NCBI RefSeq assembly: GCF_026151205.1
Contig: NC_087076.1
Span: 11,632,902 to 11,696,901, forward strand
Source: Bolinopsis microptera
Lineage: Eukaryota; Ctenophora; Tentaculata; Lobata; Bolinopsidae
DNA length: 64,000 bases
Direction: 5' to 3'
The position numbers and the translations under genes were made by a program. This document shows, piece by piece, positions 11,501 through 22,159 of this stretch; position 1 is the stretch's first letter; the number at the start of each line of letters is the position of its first letter. The notes under the pieces were generated by a model. It saw only the letters and a program-made list of their open reading frames with translations, made no database searches and was not told the origin of the DNA.

Positions 11501-14500
11501 CTGGGATTTTCTTGAAGTAGATAAAGATTTGCTGGCCAGCGTAGAGAAGGATGCTAAAAAGGAGTCTCCTAAACGAAAGAGTATGAGTCCCCGCAAATTA
11601 TCCTCTAAAAAGCAGAAAATAGGGAGCCCAGCTAAATCGCCTCTGAAATTTAAAACAATTCCCGACAAACCAGTTGAAATCAAAGTAAGACAGGTTTTAT
11701 CTTTTACAGAGGATGATAAGCATAGTATCAGTAGTCTGGATACAGTGGAACCAGTACCAATGAGGGGACCAGGAGAGGTTGTTAGTTTGGCAGATGATGA
11801 CATGACTCTCCCTCCTCTCCTCCCTTCTCCTCCTCACTCTCCTGCTACTACGCAACCTGACTCTCCTCTTATCACTGTGAGTAATTCAGCAGGTGAGGCT
11901 CCTTACGCCACCCCTCTCAAGAGAATAGCTACAAGACTAAACTGTGTTGAGTCACCCTCTACATCTAGCTATTCTATTGTAGATGTTTCAGGGGACCGGG
12001 GCTTGTTTGATGTTTTTGTTGAGGAACTGAGAAGTAAGTCTCAGTACTCCATATCAGTAGCGTGGGATCACGTGATGGCTCAGGAACAGTTCTCCGCCAA
12101 TAATACCCTCTCTTTTGCTGAGAGTATCGGAGAGCAGCTCAACAGTGTGGAGAGTGCTCAAGTTGTAGGGATTGCTTTCTGTTGGGGTGGTATGGAAAGT
12201 TATTACGTTAGTTTAAAGGAGGATGTAGAAGAGCCTGAGTTATCAGGTTGTACTCCAATGATACATCCTGAACTATCTCTGGAGATGAGGGTCCAGACTT
12301 TATCTGATATTTTACAACAGGTCTCATTGGACACCAGCTCTATTTTAGACATGTCGTTAAACGAAAGTAGCGCATGCGAGAGTAGATATCAGAGAATAGG
12401 GTTCGATATCAGGACTCAATGGAAACTTCTAGCAACTTCCCTTGACATCTCTATAGAAGAAGATGTGAGGGACTGTAAGGTAGCGGCCTGGTTACTCGAC
12501 CCTACACTTTCAAACCCTAACAGTGTGTCTCTAGTGACACAATACATCCCTGAAGTTGCTAAGAAGTGTGGGATGAGAGACAGCTGTGTTCCAGTGTTCA
12601 GTACTCCTCGAGTAAGGGCTGCTTTAGACGCCTTGTTAGCTTGGCACCTCCACTGTAAGTTAGAAGTTGAACTTAAGAATAAGAACTTGCTTGTATCTTA
12701 CAAAGAAGTAGAGTGTCCCTGTATTCGTGTTCTAGCTCGTATGGAGCTAAACGGGTTTGGGTTTTCTGTTGAAGAATATGGAAATCAGAGACAGCTGATG
12801 CAGGCACATATGGAGCGGCTGGAAAAACTAGCTTATAAATTAGCCCACACTACTTTCTCCCTTTCCTCCCCTAGTGAGCTGTCAGAAGTACTGTTCAGCA
12901 AACTTCACCTGCCACCACACGATCCTAATAAACCAGCTCCTAGATGCACAGAGCGCAGGAGGAAGTTCTTCAGCACCAACAAGGAGGTGCTAACTCGCCT
13001 GTCTCCCCTCCACCCGCTACCCGCAGTAGTGCTATTATGGAGGAAGATATCCAGTGCTCTGAGCAGGACTATGTTGCCACTTCAGTCTGCCATCGTCATG
13101 TGTACAGGTCTGAAAATGAACAGGGTACACTCAATATCTGAAACTTACTCCTCTACTGGACGAGTCAGTTTTAGGGAGCCTAACGTTCAGAACATCAACA
13201 AGGAGTTTGCACTAGACTTTCCTGAACAAATCAAAGTGACAGACAGTAGCTTTACAGCAGGGAGCGCATGTTTGCGCAGTATGTTTGAAGCGTGTGATGG
13301 TTGTGTGTTAGTTGCTGCTGATTACTCTCAGTTAGAACTGAGAATATTAGGGCACATGAGCGGGGATAAGAAGTTAAGAGACCAGCTGAACAGCGGAGGA
13401 GATGTGTTTAAAGCAGTGGCAGCTGGGTGGAAACAGTGTTCTGTCTCCGATGTGACCCCCGAGCAGAGAGCTCATGCTAAGCAGATCTGTTATGGTATCT
13501 TGTATGGAATGGGGTCTGTGAGTCTGGCTAAAGAGTTGGGCTGCTCTGAGAAAGAGGCAAGGGAGTTTGTGGAGGCGTTTAAAAACAGATACCTCGGTCT
13601 GAGGAACTACATCACCAAAACAGTTAATATGTGCCAGAAGAAAGGATACGTGGAGACGATCTTACACAGAGTGCGCTTCCTACCCAACATATACAGTGAT
13701 CAGCCCGGAGTGCAGGCGCAAGCGCAGCGCCAGGCAGTCAACACCACCATACAGGGATCTGCTGCTGACATTGTGAAGGTGGCCATGGTGAATATTGACA
13801 GACAACTCCTGGACAAATATCCTGACACCGCCATAACCCACTCCCAGAGACCAGACGTCGTCCTGACTGCGCAGCATCGTGCCCGGGCAGCGCCGCGTGG
13901 CGCTTACTTGGTTCTTCAGCTTCACGACGAGCTGATCTACGAGGTTAGAAATAATATGGGAATCAATTTATTTCGACATTATTGCGTGAACTATGTGAAC
14001 TATCAAGTTTCTTATCATTTTCGATTGTTTTTTATTGTATTTTTTTGCTGATTGTATGCAGATCGTCAAAACTGTTTTCAGTTTCCAGATTATAATATCA
14101 ACCCAAATTTCCTGGTTCTGGTAACTTGGTACATTTAAGAATGTTTAAAATTCAAGGTTTAGGGGGGTGATGCAACGTCAATTAATGTCAGTATTCCATA
14201 AAAACCCCAAACTGACATTGACATTAATTGACATTAATTGACATTAATTGACATTAATTGACATTAATTGACATTAATTGACATTAATTGACATTAATTT
14301 GTCTTGAAATTTGAGATTATCATTATTCGATTTAAATATTCAAGATATTCACGTCTATGTAAGTTAGACCGGTTCAAAAAAACAAAATGTCCTTGAATAA
14401 TTATGAGTATGTTCTTATCTGTTGATCCTTAGGTTCAAAGACCACCAAACAAAATTTCAGCTTCCAACTCTTCCATCTTCGGTCCCCACCGGCCACGCCC

Positions 14501-15187
14501 ATATTTTATTGGTTTCTTATACAGGTAAAATATCTAGAATCGGCTTTTTTAGTATGAAGGAGTAATGTTAGCTGTTTAAGATTCGTTATTCAAAAATAAA
14601 TGTCATGAAGGCATTTCGTTTAATGTGGGTTTTAAGTTCTGATGATGTTGAGAACCACGCCCTTGGATGGCCACGCCCATTTAAGAAAATTAAATTTCGG
14701 AAAACTTTATTATTTTAGTTTTATTGTTTAATGATCTGAATTTTTCACATTTCACATTTCCATATGTGATAGTAGTGAATAAATTGATGATATAAACGTT
14801 CTAAAGTGCTAAAAATATGGTAGAACTACATAATCTCTGGTCGAAAAATATCGTGTCAATTAATGTCAGTATTCCAAAATTTTGCAAAACTGACATTGAC
14901 ATTAATTGACATTAATTGACATTAATTGACATTAATTGACATTAATTGACATTAATTGACGTTGCATTCCCCCCAGGTTTAGTTACTGTAAATTAAATAG
15001 ATAATGTAAAGTTGTGTTCCTTAAATTTCACTTATTGTTCCAGGTCAACTCACAAGATTTAAAATCTGTTGCTAAGCTCATAAAAGAGGAGATGGAGAAT
15101 GCTCTGATCCTGAAAGTTAAACTGCCAGTGAAATTGAAAGTGGGAAAGAGATGGGGTGAAATGGCTGATTATGAACTAAACTCCTAA
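8511..15187 (+). CDS. POLQ: DNA polymerase theta (helicase-polymerase)
   Basis: Polymerase of microhomology-mediated end joining in the nucleus. Exons 8511-13943 and 15044-15187 join in phase 0 to give 1858 residues. The N-terminal superfamily-2 helicase shows APTSAGKT (147-154), DEVH (248-251), SAT (289-291), TSTLSAGVNLPARR and QMSGRAGR (487-494). A low-complexity linker follows (about 890-1170), then a degenerate exonuclease-like region and an A-family polymerase: STGRVSFREPNVQNIN, motif A DYSQLELRILGH with Asp1604, motif B KQICYGILYGMGSVS, motif C HDE at 1805-1807. The last exon supplies VAKLIKEEMENALILKVKL and KRWGEMADYELNS, the usual C-terminus. All catalytic residues are present. It is shorter than human POLQ (2590), mainly in the linker. 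The ATG at 8511 is the first usable one, but an acceptor-like TTTCAG lies six codons in, so an upstream 5' exon is possible. Confidence 0.95.
14162..14974 (+). mobile_element. Complete G/C-run-ended miniature element in POLQ intron
   Basis: 813 bp flanked by a 7-bp direct repeat, AGGTTTA, at 14155-14161 and 14975-14981 (8 bp if the adjoining G is counted). The left end GGGGGGTGATGCAACGTCAA and the right end GACGTTGCATTCCCCCC are inverted copies with one slip. Inside each end is an array of 11-bp units TTGACATTAAT (about 14216-14300 and 14893-14960). No ORF is present. It lies wholly within the last POLQ intron, so removal by splicing should leave the protein intact. A second copy is truncated by the window start. 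Confidence 0.85.
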
Positions 15188-15682
15188 ATTATTTAATGAA
15201 ATGTTTGATTATATAATGTTTGCTACATTCTTGAATTTTTAATCGATCGGGCACTGTTTTTAAGATAAGCATTGATAATAAGTAGTGTTTGGATATTTAT
15301 TTTGTTTTGTAGTGTTGAATATTTATTTTCTCTCCATTTTCAGATATTTGTCTATCCCGCTTTACACTTGATGTGTATAAACTCATAAACATCATAAATG
15401 TATTTATAGATCAGATTTTCAAAGTTTTTAAAAGCAAGTTTTTCAATTATTTTTAATTATTTTAAAAGTTTGATGTTTGTTCCGTTCTAAATCGTGTTTT
15501 TTTTCAAAAGTGAGTCGGTAAAAATCATGAAATCCTCTTTTTATCAGAATTCGTATAACTGAACTTCTGGACCTTATTGAAACCTAATATACCTGAATTC
15601 TGGACACCCTCAAGTCATATATAATATATACTCTAATTAACACCCCTAATATGTACGTCAACTCACGCTCTGTATACCTCAG
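15188..15682. other. POLQ 3' flank and intron of the next gene
   Basis: AT-rich sequence with no gene seen. The next coding block begins at a splice acceptor (CCTCAG at 15677-15682), so at least part of this stretch is probably intron. Confidence 0.4.
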
Positions 15683-16000
15683 GTATCACACGTGTTCACA
15701 GTACCAATAGAAGAGTTAGTACACACACGTGCAGAGAAAAACTACACAAACCAGCGCTCCCAGCGACAGTGGGAGATGTTAGCAGATCGAGTACAAGCAG
15801 AGTCTAAAGAGCAGATCGACAGAGCTGAAACTATCAGAAGAATAAGTGTGATAGGAGATTATTGCATGCCTGTATTTCCTTCACCAATAGCTGCAGATCC
15901 TGATATTTGGGGTCTTACTGCTGTAATGACTGATCGGGTGTTATATGCTGCTTTCAAGAAACATGGCTACAAAAAACACGACTTTACTCCTGGAAAATAG
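15683..16000 (+). CDS. Last exon of an unidentified conserved-looking protein
   Basis: An open reading frame of 105 codons runs from the acceptor CCTCAG to a TAG, opening VSHVFTVPIEELVHTRAEKN and closing AAFKKHGYKKHDFTPGK. No ATG lies in frame before the acceptor, so this is the 3' exon of a spliced gene whose earlier exons I could not find, unless they lie in 15188-15682 or further upstream around POLQ. The composition is that of a real soluble protein: charged helix (QRQWEMLADRVQAESKEQID), then a hydrophobic block DYCMPVFPSPIAADPD. I do not recognise the family. COQ5 begins 528 bp downstream on the same strand. Confidence 0.65.
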   Translation, partial: VSHVFTVPIEELVHTRAEKNYTNQRSQRQWEMLADRVQAESKEQIDRAETIRRISVIGDYCMPVFPSPIAADPDIWGLTAVMTDRVLYAAFKKHGYKKHDFTPGK

Positions 16001-16527
16001 GTTTTTAAATTATAGAGAGCAGAAAATGGCTTATATTTAATTATATTTGCCTGCAGTTTATTGGGGAGACGACTAACGAGTGGTGACAGGGTCGTTTAAT
16101 GTACACTCTGTGTACTGAACAACCACTGAGAATAGTCAATAATCTGCAGCTCGTCTTGACATTCAGAGAATATGTAGATATTGGGGATTGTAGGTCATGA
16201 TTCAAGTATCAAGATTTCTTACAATCTTATTCGTTAGTATATTCAGTAGTAACATAATTTTATTTTGATAGGAATGATCTTTAAATTGTAGATACTAATT
16301 ATTTCTTAGCAGAATAATGTCATAATGTTATTGATATCCTGATTTCAGTTTTATTTTTGATTTGTAACGTTATTTAAGACATATTATTTGCCTATCAGAT
16401 TAAAAAGTTACGCTAACGCTAACCGCAGATTGTGACTAATTTGAGGTTTAAAATAGCTCAACTGGTTATCCAATTATCTCCATATTGCTCGTTTTATTGC
16501 AATCATTAACATTTCTTTCAAATCAGG
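16001..16527. other. Intergenic, upstream of COQ5
   Basis: AT-rich sequence with no gene or clear core promoter element. It must hold the 3' end of the preceding gene and the COQ5 promoter. Confidence 0.4.
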
Positions 16528-17427
16528 ATGTTATTATCGTCAAGTGTTGTACGCTCGTGTCGTATCTTAGCAACACAACTATCCTCTCGTATCTTAGCAA
16601 CGCAGTCGTCGTTTCACAATCCATCAGAACACAATTGTGTGATCAGATCTTTACACACCACGCCATGTAACCATGACAACGAAACTCACTTCGGTTACCA
16701 GACTATACCAGAATCAGAGAAAGAGAGCAAAGTAAAGGAGGTTTTCGAGCGAGTGGCCGACACATACGATCTAATGAACGATGCTATGTCACTCGGAGTA
16801 CACCGACTTTGGAAGGATCATTTTGTTACATCAGCAGCTCCAAAACCAAACTATAAATGTCTCGATGTAGCGGGAGGGACGGGGGACATTGCCTTCAAAC
16901 TTCATAATCACATGAGTAACATAAATAGGGACTGTGAGAAAATAGTTGTGTGTGATATCAACAAGGAGATGTTGAGAGTGGGTCAGGAGAGAGCCAAGGA
17001 GTCAGGAGCTGAGGATGCTTATATCTGGTTGGAAGGAAATGCGGAGCTGTTAGAACTCCCGGACAACACCTTTGATTTGTACACGATAGCGTATGGCATT
17101 AGAAACTGCACACACATTGAGAAAGTGTTAGAGGAGGCGTACAGAGTGTTGAAACCCGGCGGTAGATTTATGTGCTTGGAGTTTAGTGAGGTCAATAACC
17201 CTGTTTTATCTCAAGTTTATGAGAAGTACTCTCACGATGTCATACCAGTTTTGGGGCAAGTTATTGCAGGGGATTTTGAATCTTATCAGTATTTAGTTGA
17301 GAGTATTAGAAAGTTTCCTAATCAGGAAACGTTTGCTGAAATGATTGCTGCTGCCGGTTTTGAGATTGTCGAGTATGAAAACTTAACTTTCGGTGTAACT
17401 GCCATACATTCTGGTTATAAACTTTAA
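16528..17427 (+). CDS. COQ5: COQ5, ubiquinone-biosynthesis C-methyltransferase
   Basis: 299 residues, uninterrupted by introns. It is the mitochondrial SAM-dependent C-methyltransferase that methylates the 2-polyprenyl-6-methoxy-1,4-benzoquinol intermediate in coenzyme Q synthesis, in the matrix-side CoQ complex. Both UbiE/COQ5 signatures are visible: YDLMNDAMSLGVHRLW (80-95) and RVLKPGGRFMCLEFS (206-220). The SAM-binding loop is DVAGGTGDIA (113-122), with Asp143 after the second strand. Residues 1 to about 50 are rich in Ser and Arg and poor in acids, as in a mitochondrial presequence. Within it the phrase RILATQ occurs twice, from a 24-bp tandem duplication in the DNA. The length matches the family. 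The ATG follows an in-frame-stop-rich region, so the start is well supported. Confidence 0.95.
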   Translation: MLLSSSVVRSCRILATQLSSRILATQSSFHNPSEHNCVIRSLHTTPCNHDNETHFGYQTIPESEKESKVKEVFERVADTYDLMNDAMSLGVHRLWKDHFVTSAAPKPNYKCLDVAGGTGDIAFKLHNHMSNINRDCEKIVVCDINKEMLRVGQERAKESGAEDAYIWLEGNAELLELPDNTFDLYTIAYGIRNCTHIEKVLEEAYRVLKPGGRFMCLEFSEVNNPVLSQVYEKYSHDVIPVLGQVIAGDFESYQYLVESIRKFPNQETFAEMIAAAGFEIVEYENLTFGVTAIHSGYKL

Positions 17428-17868
17428 GGTTTAGTGAATTTGAATGGTCTGTAAATAATGTTTGTTTCGCCGGGTAAATATTGGACAGTGACCGAACTTG
17501 TGTAATGAAAAGTAAGGGATTGGTCATCAACTTCTACTTTAAAGTTTGTTTAGAATTTACTGTTGAGCATGAGCTTGTTCATTGCTTCTCTATTTTAAGA
17601 ATATGCTTCACTTATTCCTCTTGTGTGATGTAGAACTTCCACTGTGGTATCAGTCATACTGTTTACGTTGCGCACGATAAAGTTTACTGTATATAAAGTT
17701 TAAATGCGTATGGCTAGCATTTGCAAAACCATGCTGCGCGTCGAATTGTACTGAAGTTTTGTTAATTGGCTGACTAGATTTTCAAGTAAAACCCGCCCTA
17801 ACATCTTATATCTCTAGGAAGGACGAATAAGAATTCTACACTGGTCACTGTACCCCGCAAAAATCACC
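17428..17868. other. COQ5 to SELENON-like spacer
   Basis: 441 bp, AT-rich, no gene. The next start codon sits in a good context (AAATCACCATGG). Confidence 0.5.
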
Positions 17869-18813
17869 ATGGCTCTGGACAGTGGAATATTTGTTCTGGT
17901 TTGCTCTTTATTCTTCGTATTTTTAGCTCTGCTCAAACAGAATGTTCTCGTCTTTGTTTCCCAAAATCTCGACGGCCGAAGGAATATGACTCCTCAGCAA
18001 AGAGCATTGTTTGAAGCTTATGACATTGATAATAACGGGGTTATAGATCAAGACGAATTCTTACTCATAGCATCTAATGTGCTTCCTCAAAGTGAAGACA
18101 GTGGTGACAACTTTGAACCAAATCTTGATGAGACTTACTTGAAAATACTAATTAACTTTGAGGGAAATACTGACTTTCCATCGGTGAACAAAGAGATCGA
18201 ATTCAGTACCTCAACGTTTTCTTTATTTATCCCAAGTGAAGTAGTTTTAGGATTTAGTTGGGTATTATATGAAGGTTCCAGAACCGCCCCGACAGCCTAC
18301 TACTCGTCCCCTGTCCGATCTGTCTTTGCCCACTATCCTCTCTACCAACTATTCAGACACATACACTGGAACGCTGTGTTTGATACCAACTACCGAGCCC
18401 CTGTCAGCTACGCGCTTGTAACCGGGATATCAGACTCCCACTTCAGAGTTAACTTTATTATAAGTGTCGAGTACCAGCTAGCCGTGCCTCTCAACAAACC
18501 CTCCTGGTTTGTTTTATGTGATCCTTGTGAGGACGGGACTTGCGATAGATCTCAGTGTGAGTTAGTTGGGGAGGCTATCTTCACACTTGACACTCAATTG
18601 TTGGAGTATTTTGTTGTACAATGTGGAGGAAGTCAGTGCAATGATCCTGGGAATAAAGTTAAAATCTCCAATCAAGGTGTTGCTTACCGATATAAAATAC
18701 AACATAACAAGGTGGTGACTTTCCCTGTTAGCGAGGAAGTGGGCGTGTCCTATGAGTGGCACCAGGTTCTTGATGAGTGGGTAAAAGTACTTAAAGATTC
18801 TACTAAACCATAA
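17869..18813 (+). CDS. Selenoprotein N-like protein without the redox domain
   Basis: 314 residues in one exon. An N-terminal hydrophobic segment (7-30) should anchor or target the protein to the ER. One canonical EF-hand loop follows (DIDNNGVIDQDE, 52-63) in the context FEAYD..FLLIA. Residues 110-300 follow the order of SELENON/SEPN1: FIPSEVVLGFSW matches its IIPSE segment, VSYALVTGISDSHFRVNF matches its ACLTAISDFYYTVMF segment, then an EYQL..P..WF and a final VSYEW. SELENON is a calcium-sensing ER oxidoreductase linked to SERCA. The C-terminal thioredoxin-like half with the selenocysteine motif is absent: the frame ends at TAA about 14 residues after VSYEW, and no such exon is visible downstream. 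An insertion after WF carries CDPCEDGTCDRSQC (217-230) and CGGSQC (252-257), which I do not know from SELENON. A donor-like GAGTGG/GTAAAA at 18775 leaves a spliced longer form possible. Confidence 0.8.
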   Translation: MALDSGIFVLVCSLFFVFLALLKQNVLVFVSQNLDGRRNMTPQQRALFEAYDIDNNGVIDQDEFLLIASNVLPQSEDSGDNFEPNLDETYLKILINFEGNTDFPSVNKEIEFSTSTFSLFIPSEVVLGFSWVLYEGSRTAPTAYYSSPVRSVFAHYPLYQLFRHIHWNAVFDTNYRAPVSYALVTGISDSHFRVNFIISVEYQLAVPLNKPSWFVLCDPCEDGTCDRSQCELVGEAIFTLDTQLLEYFVVQCGGSQCNDPGNKVKISNQGVAYRYKIQHNKVVTFPVSEEVGVSYEWHQVLDEWVKVLKDSTKP

Positions 18814-21800
18814 TGTTAATCACTGTCAAGCAAAAATACTGGCCGCTAAATTGATCTCCTATTACAACCTTACTTCAGATTACCACAAATCTATCTTTTA
18901 TATTTCATCATCTTTTTATTAAAGATTGTGACTATCGCTATATTGAGGAAAATTGATTTGAGGAAAAACAATTTTGATGTTTAGGAGTAAGGTTTGCGGT
19001 TGGGGTAAACATTATGTTGAGAAAAGCAAGTTTTATGCTTTTTTGTTTATGATTAGCAATCGAATTTATAAAACTTAAGTTAAATAAAGATGATCCAGAA
19101 GCTTTAAATCATCTCAGGGCTAATCTTTCATTTCCATTGAACGTAATTTGAAATTCTGTTTAAATCTTATTTATATCTATTTGTCTTTATTTGAGTAAAT
19201 GTTACTTTTTATGTTATCTTGAATCTTGATATTTTTTTTGACTCATAAATTGTTGTAATGTATCTATTCCGATTTGGTTTTCTGGTTTGAAACAGTTTGT
19301 TTCTCTGGATAGTGGATACTCATTACTCATAGGGGTCGTTCACATATTACGTAATCAGCCGAGGGGGAGGGGGCCGGGGGTTTCCAAATGATTACGCTAG
19401 TGTAATTTTCTAGACTACATTAAATATTTCTAAAAGTTAGTGAACTTTGTAACATGGTTTAAAAAGTAGATAGACTAATGCGAATAACTTGAAAGATTGT
19501 TGATCAGTTGATGTTTCACTCGTAATTCAAACCTTGTCTTGTGATATGATTTTTGTGCCATTTTATGCCATTGGCCCCCCACTATAATCAAGGGGATCAT
19601 AACATTAGGCTAAATAGTCTGTGATTCATCCTGGAATCTTAATGAAATTATCCGACTAAGTTCCAAATTTAAACTAATTTGTCTGGAGTTCCAGATAAGT
19701 ACATATATTAGGATGCAGTGAAACTATCAGACTACGATGAATGGGGACTTACCACCCTATGGCAACATTAAACTTTTATAAACCACGGTACTATTTAGTC
19801 AGGTATTAGTTGCAAGTACCGGGTAATAATCACCTCTCCCATGTCCGTGATATTTAGTACTTTATTTCCTCCAAGAAATTATTTATTTAGAGCTCATTTT
19901 GTCTTGGCTAGAACTATACATGGGAGGCCCCGGTTATATCAAGAGAGTCTGTCTCGGAAGGTTCTGAACCTACGATTGAGCGTCTTAAAACATTTGTTTT
20001 AGGGAAATTATAGTTGCATGTTACTTCTTATTTAATTTAGTGCGTTTAGTGATTATAATTCAGACTTTCAATTTTGGTGGGTTGACATAAATGGAAACAG
20101 CAATATAGAGGAAAATATAGAGCGACTAAAAGTATTATAATTAATGAATAAAAACCTTCTTATTAAAAAATGATTATATAACAATGGAAGTAACCTTAAT
20201 TTATGCTACACTAATGAAATTGACACGGTGGAATATCTCATAACCTATTTAATGGAACTATCTTGGTCTCTGAGTCTATGTTTATGCAATCACCTTTTTA
20301 GTAGTTCCTCTCTAATGATTAATGGAGTAGGCGGGCTGGAGGATCACTCATCAGAATCTTTAACAGCTTGGCGGTCACGAATGGTCTGAAAACAATATCT
20401 TTTACTATCGCGTTAAAACAATACATAACGTAACCAATACAACTGGAAAACTCCCTTAAACCTGCACTTGTAAATATTAATATCAATTCCTACTCTATAA
20501 AACAAAACTTAATCAAATTACTATTTAAGACAACTAATATTTTATGCAGACGTTATAACTGAAATAATTACCTTTGCTGACGCGAAGGAGATCAAATAAT
20601 CTAGCTGGTATCGGCAAAGGTAACACGGTCTGAGTAGAAATGTTCGTGCAATCGACCTGGAAGTGGAAACGGAAACGTAATTTTGTACAATAACAAAGTA
20701 TATAATTTTTGAAAGCACGGAACTACGATGATCAAATATATTCTTAGATCTAATAATAATATGCCAAGACTAATGGAAAAGGAATTTACCTCAAGAACAA
20801 ACTCGATTCGTATGATGGTCCTTTGGTACAGGCTTCAAGCGAGAGGGAGATAGGGAATCTTATCCTCGTTAGCTTACTTCTACCCGGAAACCTTGGCCGG
20901 ATAGAAAGTAATCAAAGAATCGTGCAAAATACTTCTTAACAGGATTTAAGATGGTAAAACATTAAGCAATTATGAAGGATATTTTATCTAAGGTAAATGA
21001 AATATTAATCAATCGGATGTTTTACAATGTATATTCTGCTAAGCAGTTTACACTTAAGCTTAGTCACTGTTCTTTAGATTATGGAATTGGAGACTGTCCG
21101 GGAAACTGCACGATGTGTCGGGTCGGATCAACCTGGATAGAATTTACTTTCAGTGAGTGATCGTATAGAATTTAAATGGACATTGGAAACGGGAATAGAC
21201 ACTAGAAACAATATAAATATAAATTCACGTCAGACTCTTTTTATTTATAAGAAACAAAATACTAATTTGAACGGCTCACGTTAATTTAAGGCAAGGAACT
21301 TACTGGAATACTTATGACTGGGAAGCTTAAAGTATCCGGGTGGAACCGGTTTACTGGACTCTGTTTATAAGCACTGCTCTGAAACAAACTCATAGACTGC
21401 ACTGACCCGAGAAAGACATCGGTCCTCTGATCGTTCTCCGTTATATCTTTCTGAATTTCCCTAGAATTTCCCTATTCTGCCATTCCAGCCTTTTCTCAGG
21501 GAACGGCAGTTTTGTTCATCAAGATCGGTATTGCTTAAACCTCTCCATAAGTCCATAGTAACTCATCAACCGTGTCAAATTGTCCCTTGGTTAAACACAA
21601 AAAGCTTCGTTTGTTAATTAAACGTAAGCCTCTTCTCTATTTCAGATACAATTCTTATATAAATGATCTGCTAAACTTAGAGACATATCTTTAACATAAA
21701 ATCATTCAAGCACAGAATGACTGGAAATCCTGGGAATTTCCGAGGTTCATTGCATAAACTATACCGACTCTGTTACACTTACATCGCTTCTTAGATCAAG

Positions 21801-21892
21801 ATGAATGTATATTTAATTGTAGTTGTGAAAATAGTTTTAAACTATAAATGTAAGATTTCGTATGATTAAGTGATATCTGTGTCAAGGATGCG
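18814..21892. other. Long intergenic stretch, no gene supported
   Basis: About 3.1 kb of AT-rich DNA. It contains a GTTCACATATTACGTAA-type motif and G-rich run at 19328-19385, as seen in many dispersed repeats. Short open pieces between acceptor- and donor-like sites on the minus strand at 20340-20880 are too weak to call. Confidence 0.4.
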
Positions 21893-22003
21893 ATTAACGG
21901 GTGATACTCGTAAAATATGTGTTTCAAATATTATTCAAGACCTTCGACGAGTCTAAGACCGTCGACGAGTCCAACCCAGCGCGCGTCTTGGTAGGTTATA
22001 AGC
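21893..22003 (+). repeat. Dispersed repeat, inverted copy at 28592-28690
   Basis: It shares AACGGGTGATACTCGTAAAA, then GTCGACGAGTCCAAC, then GCGCGCGTC and TTGGTAGGTTATAA, with the reverse strand at 28592-28690. The spacing between the blocks varies. The GC-rich, CpG-rich core stands out from its AT-rich surroundings. It may be a short interspersed or foldback-derived element; the borders are approximate. Confidence 0.6.
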
Positions 22004-22159
22004 CTACAAGGATGGGAGATTCTTATTTTGGTCGAGCTTGGTTACACAGCACTACACCTTGGCCAGCACTGCACTTGGTCCTGTCAAATTTTTCCGTCAA
22101 TGCGTCGAAACCATGTTAGTTTATTTATGTTAAGAATAATTTATAATCTTTAAATTTAC

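Noticed and set aside
19328-19400. GTTCACATATTACGTAA motif with a G-rich run as a mobile element
   Set aside because: It is a phrase common to many dispersed repeats, but no second end or target duplication could be found here.
20340-20880. Minus-strand chain of three short blocks with acceptor- and donor-like borders, ending TIRDRQAVKDSDE and a stop
   Set aside because: It cannot be joined in phase to the open donor of the lectin-like gene at 22159, and the peptides have no recognisable pattern.
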